Assembly (NCBI GenBank): GCA_014647935.1
Contig: BMQD01000001.1
Span: forward strand, 558,001-622,000
From: Planomonospora parontospora
GTDB taxonomy: Bacteria > Actinomycetota > Actinomycetes > Streptosporangiales > Streptosporangiaceae
Direction: 5' to 3'
DNA length: 64,000 bases
Shown here: one piece after another, positions 38,095 to 47,063 of the stretch
Numbering within the stretch: position 1 is the first letter of the stretch
How the letters are laid out: every line of letters starts with the position of its first letter
The notes under the pieces: generated by a model
What the model saw: only the letters and a program-made list of their open reading frames with translations
What the model was told of the DNA's origin: nothing
Databases searched by the model: none
Translations under genes and position numbers: made by a program

Positions 38095-38748
38095 TCAGCC
38101 GAGCGTGGCGGGGTGGTCGGAGACGACGCAGACCGCGATCTCCCGGCCGTCCTCACCGGCCCGCCACTCGAGCAGGTGCCGGCCCTGCCAGCGCAGGGCG
38201 TGCCGGCCGCCCGGCGGGAGGTCCAGGGGGAGGGCGGACAGGTCGGCGGTGCGCAGGCCGTCCAGGGTCAGCTCGCCGCGCTTGACGAGCGCCTCCTTGC
38301 GCGTCCAGAGCCGGATCAGCTCCTCGTTGCCCCGGACCAGCTCCCGCTCCGCAGGGGCGAGCACCTGCCCGGCCAGGGACTCGTCCAGGGGACCCGGCGG
38401 GACCTGCTCGGCGTCCACGCCGACCAGGCCGGGACCCGCCGCGGCGCACACGTACCCGCGGGTGTGGCTGAGGCTGACGCCCAGCCGGGGGATCTCCGCG
38501 ATGTACGGCCTGCCGTGCCCCGGCCCGTGGTGCTCGCAGACCTGGAGCAGGGTCAGCCGGTCCTCCGGCACCCCGGCCACCTTGGCCGCGCACCGCCGTA
38601 CGAGCACGTGGGCCGCGACGAAGTCGCGCCGGTCGGACTCCCGGACGAACGCCGCCGCGCGCCCGCGCTCCACCTCGGTGAGCAGGTCCATCGCGGCCGG
38701 GGAGCAGATCTCGTCGGTGGGGCCGGCCAGCACCAGGCAATCGCGCAT
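38095..38748 (-). CDS. 4'-phosphopantetheinyl transferase (Sfp type)
   Basis: Transfers the phosphopantetheine arm of CoA to carrier proteins; 217 residues. Both Sfp signatures are present: GLVGVDAEQV (metal-binding Asp and Glu) and LWTRKEALVKRGE. SLSHTRGYVCAA supplies the upstream signature. The size suggests a role in polyketide or nonribosomal peptide synthesis, but no such synthase lies in the window. ATG 38748 is preceded by TAATCT at 6 nt and no ribosome-binding site. Confidence 0.92.
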   Translation of the reverse strand: MRDCLVLAGPTDEICSPAAMDLLTEVERGRAAAFVRESDRRDFVAAHVLVRRCAAKVAGVPEDRLTLLQVCEHHGPGHGRPYIAEIPRLGVSLSHTRGYVCAAAGPGLVGVDAEQVPPGPLDESLAGQVLAPAERELVRGNEELIRLWTRKEALVKRGELTLDGLRTADLSALPLDLPPGGRHALRWQGRHLLEWRAGEDGREIAVCVVSDHPATLG

Positions 38749-38754
38749 TCGCTC

Positions 38755-38760
38755 AGATTA
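38755..38760 (-). promoter_or_regulatory. -10 element of the phosphopantetheinyl transferase gene (leaderless)
   Basis: TAATCT on the minus strand ends 6 nt before the ATG at 38748. No clear -35. Confidence 0.5.
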
Positions 38761-38797
38761 GGGCTTTCGGGAGGAATGGGGGGTTATATCGCCCGAG

Positions 38798-39523
38798 TCA
38801 CTCGTTCTTCCCGGTCGGGCTCGGGGCGGGGCCGGGCTCGACGGCCTTGCCGTCGGGGTCGGTCACGAGCTCGTCGGCGGCGCCCATCACGGTCGCGTCG
38901 TTCACCCTCCACTGGCCGCCGACCTTGACCAGGCCCAGCTCCATGTGGGCACCGAGCATGCGCCGGGTGCCCGCGGTGCTCTTCACCTGGGAGTCCACGA
39001 CCGTGATGGCCCTGGCCCTGCCGTCGGCGACCTCGGAGACGTAGACGTCGCGGACGGAGGCGGTGGAGGACGCCTTCATCGCGCTGATCACGCTCTCCAG
39101 CGGGCTGAACGCCTCGTCGTAGGTCTTCTCGAAGTCCTCGCCCGACAGGCCGAAGACCCGGTCGCGGTAGGCCTGCAGATCGGTGTGGTCGTAGGTCTGC
39201 AGTGCCACGGCGAACTCCCCGGCCCTGGTGGAGACCGCGAGCCGCTCGCTCCGCTCGGTCGCGAGCCGGTCGGCCAGCCGCTCGGCGGAGACCCACTGCA
39301 CCGTGCCGAAGGCCGCCGTCCCCGTGAGGAGCGCTCCCGCGACCGCCCAGACCAGCCTCCTGCGCCACGCCGCGGCGGGCGTCCCCGGCTCCCCGGGCTG
39401 CCCGAGCTCTCCGGCGGCGGTGTCGACGGCGGCGGTGTCGACGGCGGTGCTGTCGGCGGCGGTGCTGTCGGCGGCGGGGGCCTCTTCGGCGGGATCCGCT
39501 GACTTCTGGGAGGTGGGACTCAT
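38798..39523 (-). CDS. Mce-associated membrane protein (Mas)
   Basis: Protein of 241 residues at the end of the mce operon. A disordered N-terminal tail with the repeat ADSTAADSTAVDTAAVDTAA precedes one membrane segment (about residues 57-76) and an extracellular domain of the NTF2-like kind (ALQTYDHTDLQAYRDRVFGL, VGGQWRVNDATVMG) found in Mce-associated proteins. It probably stabilises the Mce complex. The ATG overlaps the mceF stop by one base. The tail is encoded by 12-15-bp repeats near 39420-39480. Confidence 0.85.
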   Translation of the reverse strand: MSPTSQKSADPAEEAPAADSTAADSTAVDTAAVDTAAGELGQPGEPGTPAAAWRRRLVWAVAGALLTGTAAFGTVQWVSAERLADRLATERSERLAVSTRAGEFAVALQTYDHTDLQAYRDRVFGLSGEDFEKTYDEAFSPLESVISAMKASSTASVRDVYVSEVADGRARAITVVDSQVKSTAGTRRMLGAHMELGLVKVGGQWRVNDATVMGAADELVTDPDGKAVEPGPAPSPTGKNE

Positions 39524-40890
39524 CAGTGCTCCTGTTCACGGCGGCGGGCCGCCCGGCCGACGGCGATCCAGCCGAGCACGCCGCCGGAGACGGCGACGGC
39601 GGCGAGGACCGCGATGATGAGGGGGGTGAGGTCCTGCGGCGCGGGACCGGCGGCGTCCCTCGCCTCCCCGGCCCCGGCCGGGCCGCCGGGTTCGCCGGGG
39701 CCGGTGGGATCGCCGTCCGCGGACGCCGCCTCGCCGTCCGGGGCCCCGGTGCTCGCCGCGGTCTCGTCCGCCGGACCGGCGGCTCCGTCCGGATGGGGAC
39801 CGGTGTCCGGGTCGTCGTCGCCGCGCCCGGTGCTATCGGGCACGGCCCGCTCCGGGCAGGAACCGGCCTCCGGCACCGACGGGCCCGCCAGCGGGCTGCG
39901 GTACTCCTCGGCCACCTCGGGACCGCCCGGGACGCTGAAGACGAACGTGACCCTGCCGTACAGCCCTCCGGAGTGCTTCTCGGTCACGTCGGCCAGCAGG
40001 ACCTGGGCGGTCGGGACCGTCCGCAGCAGGTTCGTGACGTGCGCCCGCGCCCGCGGGGTGAACACCACGCCCGGGTTCCGGCCCGCGGCGGTCAGCACGC
40101 AGGACAGGCCGGGGCGGGCGGTGCCGAGCAGGTGGTCGACCTGCCGGAAGAAGGAGGGGCCGTGTTCGAGGGCGGCGTACAGCTCCTTGCGGGACTCGCG
40201 GAGCGACCGGGTCACGGCCGCCAGGTCGGTCACGCCCTCCGCCAGCTCCTCCCGCCGGCCGGCGAGCGTGCCGGTCAGCCGGGTCAGGTTCACCGAGAGC
40301 TCGTCCAGCAGTCCGGCGTTCCCGGCGAGTGTGGCGGTGACGTCGTGCGCGTTGTCCACGAGTTCGCGGATCGACGCCGTACGGCCGTCCAGCCCGGCGG
40401 CCAGCTCGCCCACGATGGTCCGCGCGTCCTCGGGGGGCACCGCGTCCAGCAGCCTGCCGACCCCGTCGAACAGCTCCCGGTAGTCCAGCGGGACCGACGT
40501 GGCGGCCAGTGGGATGGTGGCGCCGGGTGCCAGGACGCCGTCCGGGGCCCCGGCCTCCGGCGGGGAGATCTCCACGTACGGCTCGCCGATCGCGGACTTG
40601 CGGCGCACCTCGGCTCCGGCCCCGCGGGGGATCCGCACCCCGCGGTCGATGTCCAGCGCCACCGTGATCCTGCCGGGGGCGAGCGCCACGCCGTCGATCC
40701 GGCCGATCCGCACGCCGAGGTAGGCCACGTCGAAACCGGGCACCAGGCCGGGGGAGGAGGCGAACTCCGCGTTGATCCGGTACGGCCGCTCGATGACGTC
40801 CAGCCTGATGACGCTGGTGAACGCCCAGACGGTCATCACGACGCCGAGCACCGCGAAGAAGCCGAGGTTGACCAGGACGCGGTTCCTCAT
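39523..40890 (-). CDS. mceF: Mce family protein, MceF position, with C-terminal membrane segment
   Basis: Sixth MlaD-domain protein of the operon, 455 residues. It shows an N-terminal membrane anchor (NLGFFAVLGVVMTVWAFTSV), an MCE domain (LVPGFDVAYLGVRIGRIDGV), a helical region (about residues 170-290), then about 80 disordered Gly/Pro/Asp residues and a second hydrophobic segment near the C-terminus (LIIAVLAAVAVSGGVLGWIA) ending in Arg residues. A C-terminal span is not usual in mycobacterial Mce proteins. The start overlaps the mceE stop (ATGA). Confidence 0.88.
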   Translation of the reverse strand: MRNRVLVNLGFFAVLGVVMTVWAFTSVIRLDVIERPYRINAEFASSPGLVPGFDVAYLGVRIGRIDGVALAPGRITVALDIDRGVRIPRGAGAEVRRKSAIGEPYVEISPPEAGAPDGVLAPGATIPLAATSVPLDYRELFDGVGRLLDAVPPEDARTIVGELAAGLDGRTASIRELVDNAHDVTATLAGNAGLLDELSVNLTRLTGTLAGRREELAEGVTDLAAVTRSLRESRKELYAALEHGPSFFRQVDHLLGTARPGLSCVLTAAGRNPGVVFTPRARAHVTNLLRTVPTAQVLLADVTEKHSGGLYGRVTFVFSVPGGPEVAEEYRSPLAGPSVPEAGSCPERAVPDSTGRGDDDPDTGPHPDGAAGPADETAASTGAPDGEAASADGDPTGPGEPGGPAGAGEARDAAGPAPQDLTPLIIAVLAAVAVSGGVLGWIAVGRAARRREQEH

Positions 40891-41948
40891 CGCGGCGGCT
40901 CCAGCAGCAGCCGGAGGTCGCCGGCCGGGTCGGGCCGCCGGGGCCGGTCGCCGTCTCCCGGCCCCGGCAGCAGCAGGCCCTTCATCCAGACGTAGGCCAG
41001 CAGCTGGCCGTTCACCACGATCGGCGGCTGGTCGACGAAGTACTGCACCCGGTCGAGGAGGAGCTTCAGGTCCTCCTTGCCGCGCACGGTCGCCGCGGAG
41101 ACGGCGTCGAGCCGCCGCAGCAGGGTGCGCAGCCGGGCCGCGTGCCGGGGGTAGACGGTGGTGTTGACCTCGCGGGCCAGCGCCGTCAGCTCCTTCAGGG
41201 TCTTCTTGACGTGCTTGCGGCCGTGGTTCAGCCGGGCGGCGGCGGCCTGGAGGCTGCCGGGCAGCCGGTCCAGCTCGCCGGAGCCCGCGGCCAGGTCGTC
41301 GCCCAGCTCCGCCAGGCCGTCGATCGTGCGGGCCAGTTCCGCGCGGGACCCGGCGTAGGCGGCGGCGACGTCGGCGGTCTGCCGCAGCAGGCGGTTGAGG
41401 TCGCGGCCCTTCCCGCCGATCCCGGTCGCCGCCGCGTCCAGGATCGCGTTCACGTCCTGCGCGCCGAGCGCGTCGATCAGCGGCCCGGCCCGCTCGGTGA
41501 CCTGCTCGATGTCCGGTTCCACCGACGTCTCGGCGATCTCCGCGCCGTCGGCGAGGAAGGGGCCGGTGGACATGTCCGCGGCCCCGTCGCCCTCGGGCAG
41601 CCTCAGCTCTACGTAGTTCTCGCCCAGTATGGAGGTCTTGGCGACGACCGCGGAGGTGCCCTCGGGCACCCGGTGCCCGTCCTCGACGGACAGGGTGACC
41701 CTGGCGCGGTAGCCCTCCAGCCGGATGTCGGTCACGCTCCCGATCCGCACGTCGGCGACCTGCACGCTGTGCCCGGCCACCAGGCTCTGCACATCGTCGA
41801 AGACCGCCGTGAGGGTCAGCTCGCCGGACGGCGCCCCCAGGGTCTGCAGCGAGCAGGCCGCGCTGGTGGCGAGGACCAGGGTGAGAGCCAGGACGCGGGC
41901 CGGGGCTCTCCCGGCCGGTCGGGCGGCCGTCCGGCTCCACCGGGTCAT
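40887..41948 (-). CDS. mceE: Mce family lipoprotein, MceE (LprK) position
   Basis: Fifth MlaD-domain protein, 353 residues. The signal peptide has a lipobox (LATSAACS, Cys32), as in the LprK-type MceE lipoproteins. The MCE domain (LVAGHSVQVADVRIGSVTDI) and a long helical tube-forming part follow. GAGGAGG lies a few nt before the ATG at 41948, which also overlaps the mceD stop. It acts with the other Mce proteins as a lipid conduit across the envelope. Confidence 0.9.
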   Translation of the reverse strand: MTRWSRTAARPAGRAPARVLALTLVLATSAACSLQTLGAPSGELTLTAVFDDVQSLVAGHSVQVADVRIGSVTDIRLEGYRARVTLSVEDGHRVPEGTSAVVAKTSILGENYVELRLPEGDGAADMSTGPFLADGAEIAETSVEPDIEQVTERAGPLIDALGAQDVNAILDAAATGIGGKGRDLNRLLRQTADVAAAYAGSRAELARTIDGLAELGDDLAAGSGELDRLPGSLQAAAARLNHGRKHVKKTLKELTALAREVNTTVYPRHAARLRTLLRRLDAVSAATVRGKEDLKLLLDRVQYFVDQPPIVVNGQLLAYVWMKGLLLPGPGDGDRPRRPDPAGDLRLLLEPPR

Positions 41949-43093
41949 CGGTTCCTCCTCCGCTCCCACGGGCAGTTGCTCAGCTCCCCGGGCAGGCACG
42001 GCACCTCGCCCAGCTCCAGGGCGTCGAAGAGCGGCGCCAGCCAGGCCCGGGTCAGCGCGTTGAGCACCAGGCGGAACGTGAGCACGTGGCGCTTGCGGTC
42101 CCAGGCCATCACCACGCCGTCGACGAAGCCGCGTGCCCCGGCGATGGCCCGGGCCGCGGACTCGCTGTTCGCCTTCAGGGTGAGCACCACCTCGGCGAGG
42201 TTCGCCACGCCCCGGGGCAGCCGCTCCTGGTAGGCCTCCAGCAGCACGTCGCCGCGCCGTACCAGCCCGGCCAGGCCGGTGATGAAGCGGCGGGTGCGCC
42301 GCCGCTCGTCGGCCAGCGCGGCACTGGCCTCGGCGAAGGCGTCGATGGTGGTCTCGACCTGCTTCTCGCGCCGGTTGAGGCTGCCCGCGAGCCGGTTCAG
42401 GCCGTCGGCCAGCTCGATCAGCTTCTCGTCCTGCCCGGCGAGGGTGCGGCTCAGCGAGGCCGCGTCGGCCAGCGCCCGGTTGATCTGCTCACCGCGGCCC
42501 CGGACGGTGTCGGCCAGGTTCCCGGCCACGTCGCCCATCCGATCGGTGTCGAGGGCGTCGGTGAGCCTGGTGAACGCCGCCAGCGCGTCGTCGATCTCCA
42601 CGGGCAGGTCGGTGCGCTCCAGGGGGATCACCGCCCCCGGGGCGAGCCGCGGCCGGCCCGGCTTCCACGGCGGGTGCAGCACCACGCTCCGCTCACCCAG
42701 CGTGTTCTGCGGGGCCACCACCGCCCGCACGTCGGCCGGGAGCGGCACGTCCCCGTCGACGAGCAGGTCGGCGCGGACCCGCTCGCCCTCGATGGTCAGC
42801 CGCTCCACCGTGCCCGCGTCCAGGCCCAGCACCTTCACCTTGGCCTGCTCGTACAGGGAGGGCGCGGCGCCGAAGTAGGCGGTCAGCCGGTACGGCGCCG
42901 CCCCGCCGGGCAGCAGCGAGCAGCCTCCCGCCGAGGCCGCCAGCGCCAGGACCAGCAGCGCCGCGACCAGCCGGCGCACTCCGGAGCCCGCCGCGGCCGG
43001 GCCCGGCGGCCGGGCACCCGGCGCGCGGCCCGCCCCCCGTGGGCCGGGACGCGTCACCGGTTCGGGGCGGGGCACGAGGCCGGGGCGGGTCAC
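41945..43093 (-). CDS. mceD: Mce family protein, MceD position, with lipobox
   Basis: Fourth MlaD-domain protein, 382 residues. A Pro/Arg-rich N-terminal tail of about 40 residues precedes a hydrophobic segment ending in a lipobox-like LAASAGGCS (Cys58), so this too may be lipid-anchored. The MCE domain (YEQAKVKVLGLDAGTVERL) and helical part (LIELADGLNRLAGSL) follow. The GTG start overlaps the mceC stop and has GGAGGGA 5 nt upstream; a second in-frame GTG 12 codons later would shorten the tail. Confidence 0.88.
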   Translation of the reverse strand: MTRPGLVPRPEPVTRPGPRGAGRAPGARPPGPAAAGSGVRRLVAALLVLALAASAGGCSLLPGGAAPYRLTAYFGAAPSLYEQAKVKVLGLDAGTVERLTIEGERVRADLLVDGDVPLPADVRAVVAPQNTLGERSVVLHPPWKPGRPRLAPGAVIPLERTDLPVEIDDALAAFTRLTDALDTDRMGDVAGNLADTVRGRGEQINRALADAASLSRTLAGQDEKLIELADGLNRLAGSLNRREKQVETTIDAFAEASAALADERRRTRRFITGLAGLVRRGDVLLEAYQERLPRGVANLAEVVLTLKANSESAARAIAGARGFVDGVVMAWDRKRHVLTFRLVLNALTRAWLAPLFDALELGEVPCLPGELSNCPWERRRNR

Positions 43094-44115
43094 CTGTCCC
43101 TCCTGTCCTTGCGGATGGCGCCGAGCACCTCGGGGTTGATCGGGCCGAGCCCGGTGGCGATGACGTCGATCCACGGACCCTGCCCGCCGGTGGCGGCCAG
43201 CCCGGAGAAGGTGGGCCCGGCCCAGGCGAGGACCGAGCCGAGGCCGCGGGCCGAGTCGAGGCGGCCCGCGATCGCGGACGCGTCGTCCACCACCGCGACC
43301 AGGTTCCTCTCGTGCTCGGCGATCAGGGTGCCGATCGCGTTCACCAGGTCGCTGCCGTCGCCGAGCAGGGTCTTCAGCTCGGCCCGGCGGCGGCGCAGCT
43401 CGTCGAGCATCACCTCGACGGAGTCGACGAGGCGGCCGAGCTGGGCGTCCTTGGCGTCCAGTAACTTCATGACCCGGTCGCCGGCGTCGAGCAGCCGCTG
43501 CAGTTCGGGCTCGCTCTCGCCGATGACCTCCGACAGTTCGCCGATGTCGTCCAGCAGCCGGCTCACCCGGCCCCGGGGCGCGGGTTCCAGCTCGGACAGC
43601 TCCCGCAGGAGCCTGTCGACCGCGTCGGTGTCGAGCCGCTGCACCAGCCGGGTCGCGTCCTTGAGCGCGTCGGGGATCAACGTCGGGGTGCCGGTCCGCT
43701 CCATCGGGATGAGCCGCTCCGACTCGGGCAGCTCGTCCATGTAGGGCCGGGTGACCGGCCCGGTGAGCCTGATGTAGCGCCCGCCCAGCAGATTGGAGAG
43801 GGCGACCTCGGCGCGGGTCCGCGGGCCGAGCCTGACCCCGTCGTCGACCTTCCAGGTCACCACCACGTGGCCCCGGCCGTAGTCGGCGCGGACCTCGGTG
43901 ACCTCGCCGACGGGCACACCCGCCACCCGCACGTCGTTGCCCGCGCGCAGGCCCGCGGCGTCCGGCAGGATCGCCGACATCGTGTAGCCGCCCTCCAGCA
44001 GGCCGAGGTTGCCGACCAGGAAGGTCACGACCAGCACGGCGGCGAGCACCGCCGCCGAGACCGCGCCGACGACCCTGCGGTCGCGGTCGCGGAAGGACTT
44101 GAGCGCCATCATCAC
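43090..44115 (-). CDS. mceC: Mce family protein, MceC position
   Basis: Third MlaD-domain protein, 341 residues: an N-terminal membrane anchor (VVGAVSAAVLAAVLVVTFLV), the MCE domain (LRAGNDVRVAGVPVGEVTEV) and a helical C-terminal part. The start is read as GTG 44115 in a GTGA overlap with mceB; two ATG codons follow at once and are alternatives. Middle member of the tightly packed operon. Confidence 0.9.
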   Translation of the reverse strand: MMMALKSFRDRDRRVVGAVSAAVLAAVLVVTFLVGNLGLLEGGYTMSAILPDAAGLRAGNDVRVAGVPVGEVTEVRADYGRGHVVVTWKVDDGVRLGPRTRAEVALSNLLGGRYIRLTGPVTRPYMDELPESERLIPMERTGTPTLIPDALKDATRLVQRLDTDAVDRLLRELSELEPAPRGRVSRLLDDIGELSEVIGESEPELQRLLDAGDRVMKLLDAKDAQLGRLVDSVEVMLDELRRRRAELKTLLGDGSDLVNAIGTLIAEHERNLVAVVDDASAIAGRLDSARGLGSVLAWAGPTFSGLAATGGQGPWIDVIATGLGPINPEVLGAIRKDRRDR

Positions 44116-45170
44116 GGCCCCACCAGGACGCGCCGCAGATCGCCCGTGGACGTGAGCTTGAGGCCGCCGCGCAGCGGCGGCGGGTTCCGCATGGGGTAGG
44201 GGCAGGGCAGCGGGCCGAGCGCGACACAGGGCACCGCCGTGGTCACGAAGTGGCCCCGGCCGGTCACCTGGAACGAGCGCTGCAGCGGCGGGGTGAGCGT
44301 GCCCAGCAGCTTCTCCACGCCGTCGAGGTTGCGGCGCACCCCGCCGGTGAGGCGGGCCATGCGGTCCACCACCCGGCCGAACTCCCGGGCGTTGTCGCCG
44401 AGCACCCGGTCGGTGACGCGGGCGGTGGCCGACAGCTCCACCAGCGCCTCGTCGACCAGCCTGCGGTTGCGGGCGAACGCGCCGGTCAGCTCGACCAGGT
44501 CGTCCACCAGCCGGGCGATCTGCCCGTCCCGGCGGGCGATCACCTCGGTCACCGTGGCGTAGTCCTCCAGCAGTCCCTTGACGACCTCCTTTCGCCCGGC
44601 CACGGTGGCGGTCAGCTCGCCGAGGTCGTCCACCAGGCGCGGGATTTCCTCCTGGTTGCCGTCCAGTGCCTCGCCCGCCGCGGTGAGCAGCCGGTTGATC
44701 TGCTCGGGGTCGAGGCTGCGGGTGAGCGGGCCGAGGTCGGCGACCAGGTCGCCGATGTCCACCACCGAGCTGGTCCGCTCCACCCGCGCGCCGTCGGCCA
44801 GCATGTCCTTCGCGGTGCCCGGCTCCAGGTACACCACCCGCTGGCCGACCGCGTCGCGCCAGCGGACCGCCGCGGAGCTGTCGGAGGGCACCCGCACCGA
44901 GGTGCGCACGCCCAGCACCACCTCGGCCCTGCCGTCGACCACCTCGATCGACTCGACCCGGCCGACCGGAGCTCCCGCGATCTTCACCTGGTCGCCCGTG
45001 CGGAGCCCGGAGACGTCGTCGAAGACGCCGGTCAGGCGGTAGGTGTCACCGGTCCCCACCCGGGCGATCTGCGCTCCGATCGCGACGATCAGCGTGATCG
45101 TGACGAGCAGGAACAGCGCGAGCTTGACCAGGGTGCGGCGCCGCCGGACGAGGTCTCCCGATCGGGCCAC
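44112..45170 (-). CDS. mceB: Mce family protein, MceB position
   Basis: Second MlaD-domain protein, 352 residues: membrane anchor (LVKLALFLLVTITLIVAIG), MCE domain (LRTGDQVKIAGAPVGRVESI), a long helical region and the C-terminal stretch PCVALGPLPCPYPM with two Cys, as in other MceB. GTG start, 3 nt after the mceA stop. Confidence 0.9.
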   Translation of the reverse strand: MARSGDLVRRRRTLVKLALFLLVTITLIVAIGAQIARVGTGDTYRLTGVFDDVSGLRTGDQVKIAGAPVGRVESIEVVDGRAEVVLGVRTSVRVPSDSSAAVRWRDAVGQRVVYLEPGTAKDMLADGARVERTSSVVDIGDLVADLGPLTRSLDPEQINRLLTAAGEALDGNQEEIPRLVDDLGELTATVAGRKEVVKGLLEDYATVTEVIARRDGQIARLVDDLVELTGAFARNRRLVDEALVELSATARVTDRVLGDNAREFGRVVDRMARLTGGVRRNLDGVEKLLGTLTPPLQRSFQVTGRGHFVTTAVPCVALGPLPCPYPMRNPPPLRGGLKLTSTGDLRRVLVGP

Positions 45171-45173
45171 GGC

Positions 45174-46190
45174 TCACCCGCCGTCCGCGGCGCGGCAGGC
45201 ACCGGCGAAGAGCACGCAGGGGTCGGTGTGCACGTAGGCGGCCATCTTCAACTGGTTCGCGCGGCCCGGCCCCTTGCCGCCGATCAGGTCGTTCAACCCG
45301 GCGAGCAGGCCGTTGAGCCCCCGGACGCCGTCGCCGGCGACGCCGAGCTGCGCGGCGAGCAGGGCCGCGGCGCGCTCGCCCGCGTTCCCCGCCGCCTTGA
45401 GGTCCCGGCGATGGGCGCGCAGGCCGTGGGCGGTCAGCGCGGACAGCTCGTCGAACTCCCGCAGCAGCGCCCGCACCTTGCCGGCCCGCTCCACCAGGCC
45501 GGGGGCGAGCGCGTTGACGTCGGCGGCGATGCCCGTCAGCTCGTCGCCCCGGTCGGCCAGGGCGCCGCTCAGCGCCGCGGCGTCGCCGATGAAGCGGGTG
45601 AACTCCGCGCGCCGCCGGTGCGCGACGCCGACGACCGTCCGCGCTCCGTCGACGATCCCGCGCAGCTGCGGGCCCTTGCCGTCCAGGCCGCGGCCCAGGG
45701 TGTGCACGATGGCCGTGACGTCGGCCGGGTCCACCGCGCCGAGCCCGTCGTAGGCGTCGGCCAGGGAGTCCGACAGGTCCACCGGGTCCTCGGTCCTGGT
45801 GATCACCGCGCCGTCGCCGAGGTAGGGGCCGCGCGCCTCCCCGCCGCCGGGGACCAGGTCGACGAACTTGGGGCCGAAGATGGAGCTCGGCTCGATCACG
45901 GCGGTGACGGTCTCGGGCACCCGCACACCGGGTTCGACGTACATGGACACCACGGCCCGGCCCGCGCCGTCCAGCGTCACCGCGCTGACCCCGCCCACCG
46001 TGACCCCCCGGATCTTGACGGGGGAGTTGGGGTCGAGCCCCTGCCCGGCCCGGCCGAAGGCCGCCGACAGGCGCGTGCCGTTCACGCTCGCCGCACCCCG
46101 TACGGCGAGCACCAGGGCCGCGGTGACGGCCGCGACCAGGACCAGCGAGATCGCCAGCCGGACCGGCAGGGGGAGGACGCCGCGGGCCAC
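45174..46190 (-). CDS. mceA: Mce family protein, MceA position
   Basis: First MlaD-domain protein of the operon, 338 residues: membrane anchor (RLAISLVLVAAVTAALVLAV), MCE domain (LDPNSPVKIRGVTVGGVSAV) and helical C-terminal part ending near a Cys pair (DPCVLFAGACR). GTG start, 6 nt after the second YrbE permease gene. Six Mce proteins are expected to form a hexameric tube for lipid or sterol import. Confidence 0.9.
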   Translation of the reverse strand: MARGVLPLPVRLAISLVLVAAVTAALVLAVRGAASVNGTRLSAAFGRAGQGLDPNSPVKIRGVTVGGVSAVTLDGAGRAVVSMYVEPGVRVPETVTAVIEPSSIFGPKFVDLVPGGGEARGPYLGDGAVITRTEDPVDLSDSLADAYDGLGAVDPADVTAIVHTLGRGLDGKGPQLRGIVDGARTVVGVAHRRRAEFTRFIGDAAALSGALADRGDELTGIAADVNALAPGLVERAGKVRALLREFDELSALTAHGLRAHRRDLKAAGNAGERAAALLAAQLGVAGDGVRGLNGLLAGLNDLIGGKGPGRANQLKMAAYVHTDPCVLFAGACRAADGG

Positions 46191-46196
46191 GGCCGC

Positions 46197-47063
46197 TCAC
46201 CCCGTCAGCGGCGTGCTGCTGCCGCCGCCCCAGAACAGGTAGGAGAGCAGGAGGTTGAGCAGGACGACCGTGACGATCGACTGGCGGATCGCCCGCCCGG
46301 CCGCGGTGCCCACGCCGACGGGGCCGCCGGTGGCGTTGAACCCGTAGTGGCAGTGGATGCTGATCACGGCGAAGGCGAAGACCAGCACCTTGATCACGCT
46401 GTAGAGGATGTCGACCGCCGGCAGGCCGAGGTAGAAGTAGTGGTCGTACACGCCCGGCGCCATGCCGAACAGGACCGTGCACATCAGCCGGGTGGCGAAG
46501 AAGCTGGCGAACAGCGCGATCAGGTAGACGGGGATCAGCGCGGCCATCGCGGCCACCACCCGGGTGCAGATCAGGTAGGTGAAGGCGTTGATGCCCATCA
46601 CCTCCAGCGCGTCGATCTCCTCGGAGATGCGCATCGCGCCGAGCTCCGCGGTGAACGACGAGCCGACCTGGGCGGCCAGCGCGACCGCCGCGATGATCGG
46701 CGTGATCTCCCGGACGTTGGCGAAGCTGCCCACCAGGCCGATGAACGACTCGGCGCCGATCGCCTGCAGGCCCTGGTAGCCCTGGAGCCCGACGGTGGCG
46801 CCCACCGCGAAGGCCATGGTGAAGGCCACGAAGACCATGCCGCCGCCGATGACGGTCGCGCCCACGCCCACCACGACGTCGCTGATCTGGCGGAGCACGA
46901 CCTTGGTGAACCTGGCCCGCAGGACGATGTCCCGGACCGAGTAGAAGACGACCTTCGCCAGGAAGACCGGCCAGTCGGAGAGCGAGGCCAGCCGTTCCGC
47001 CCCGTCGAGGAGCACGTCGTAGGCGCGCCTGCCGGCGGTGCGCGCCCCCGGGACCGCCGTCAC
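46197..47063 (-). CDS. yrbEB: MlaE/YrbE-family permease (YrbEB position)
   Basis: Second permease of the Mce lipid transporter, 288 residues with five or six membrane segments. The MlaE pattern is clear (FTAELGAMRISEEIDALEVMGI, the elbow and coupling helix that contacts the MceG ATPase) and the family ending GPVGVGTAAGRAIRQSIV. The GTG start overlaps the YrbEA stop (GTGA). The frame is open far upstream but that part belongs to another frame of yrbEA. Confidence 0.92.
   Translation of the reverse strand: MTAVPGARTAGRRAYDVLLDGAERLASLSDWPVFLAKVVFYSVRDIVLRARFTKVVLRQISDVVVGVGATVIGGGMVFVAFTMAFAVGATVGLQGYQGLQAIGAESFIGLVGSFANVREITPIIAAVALAAQVGSSFTAELGAMRISEEIDALEVMGINAFTYLICTRVVAAMAALIPVYLIALFASFFATRLMCTVLFGMAPGVYDHYFYLGLPAVDILYSVIKVLVFAFAVISIHCHYGFNATGGPVGVGTAAGRAIRQSIVTVVLLNLLLSYLFWGGGSSTPLTG

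Noticed and set aside
38095-38748. Phosphopantetheinyl transferase as sign of a biosynthetic gene cluster
   Set aside because: No polyketide, peptide synthetase or carrier protein gene lies in the window.
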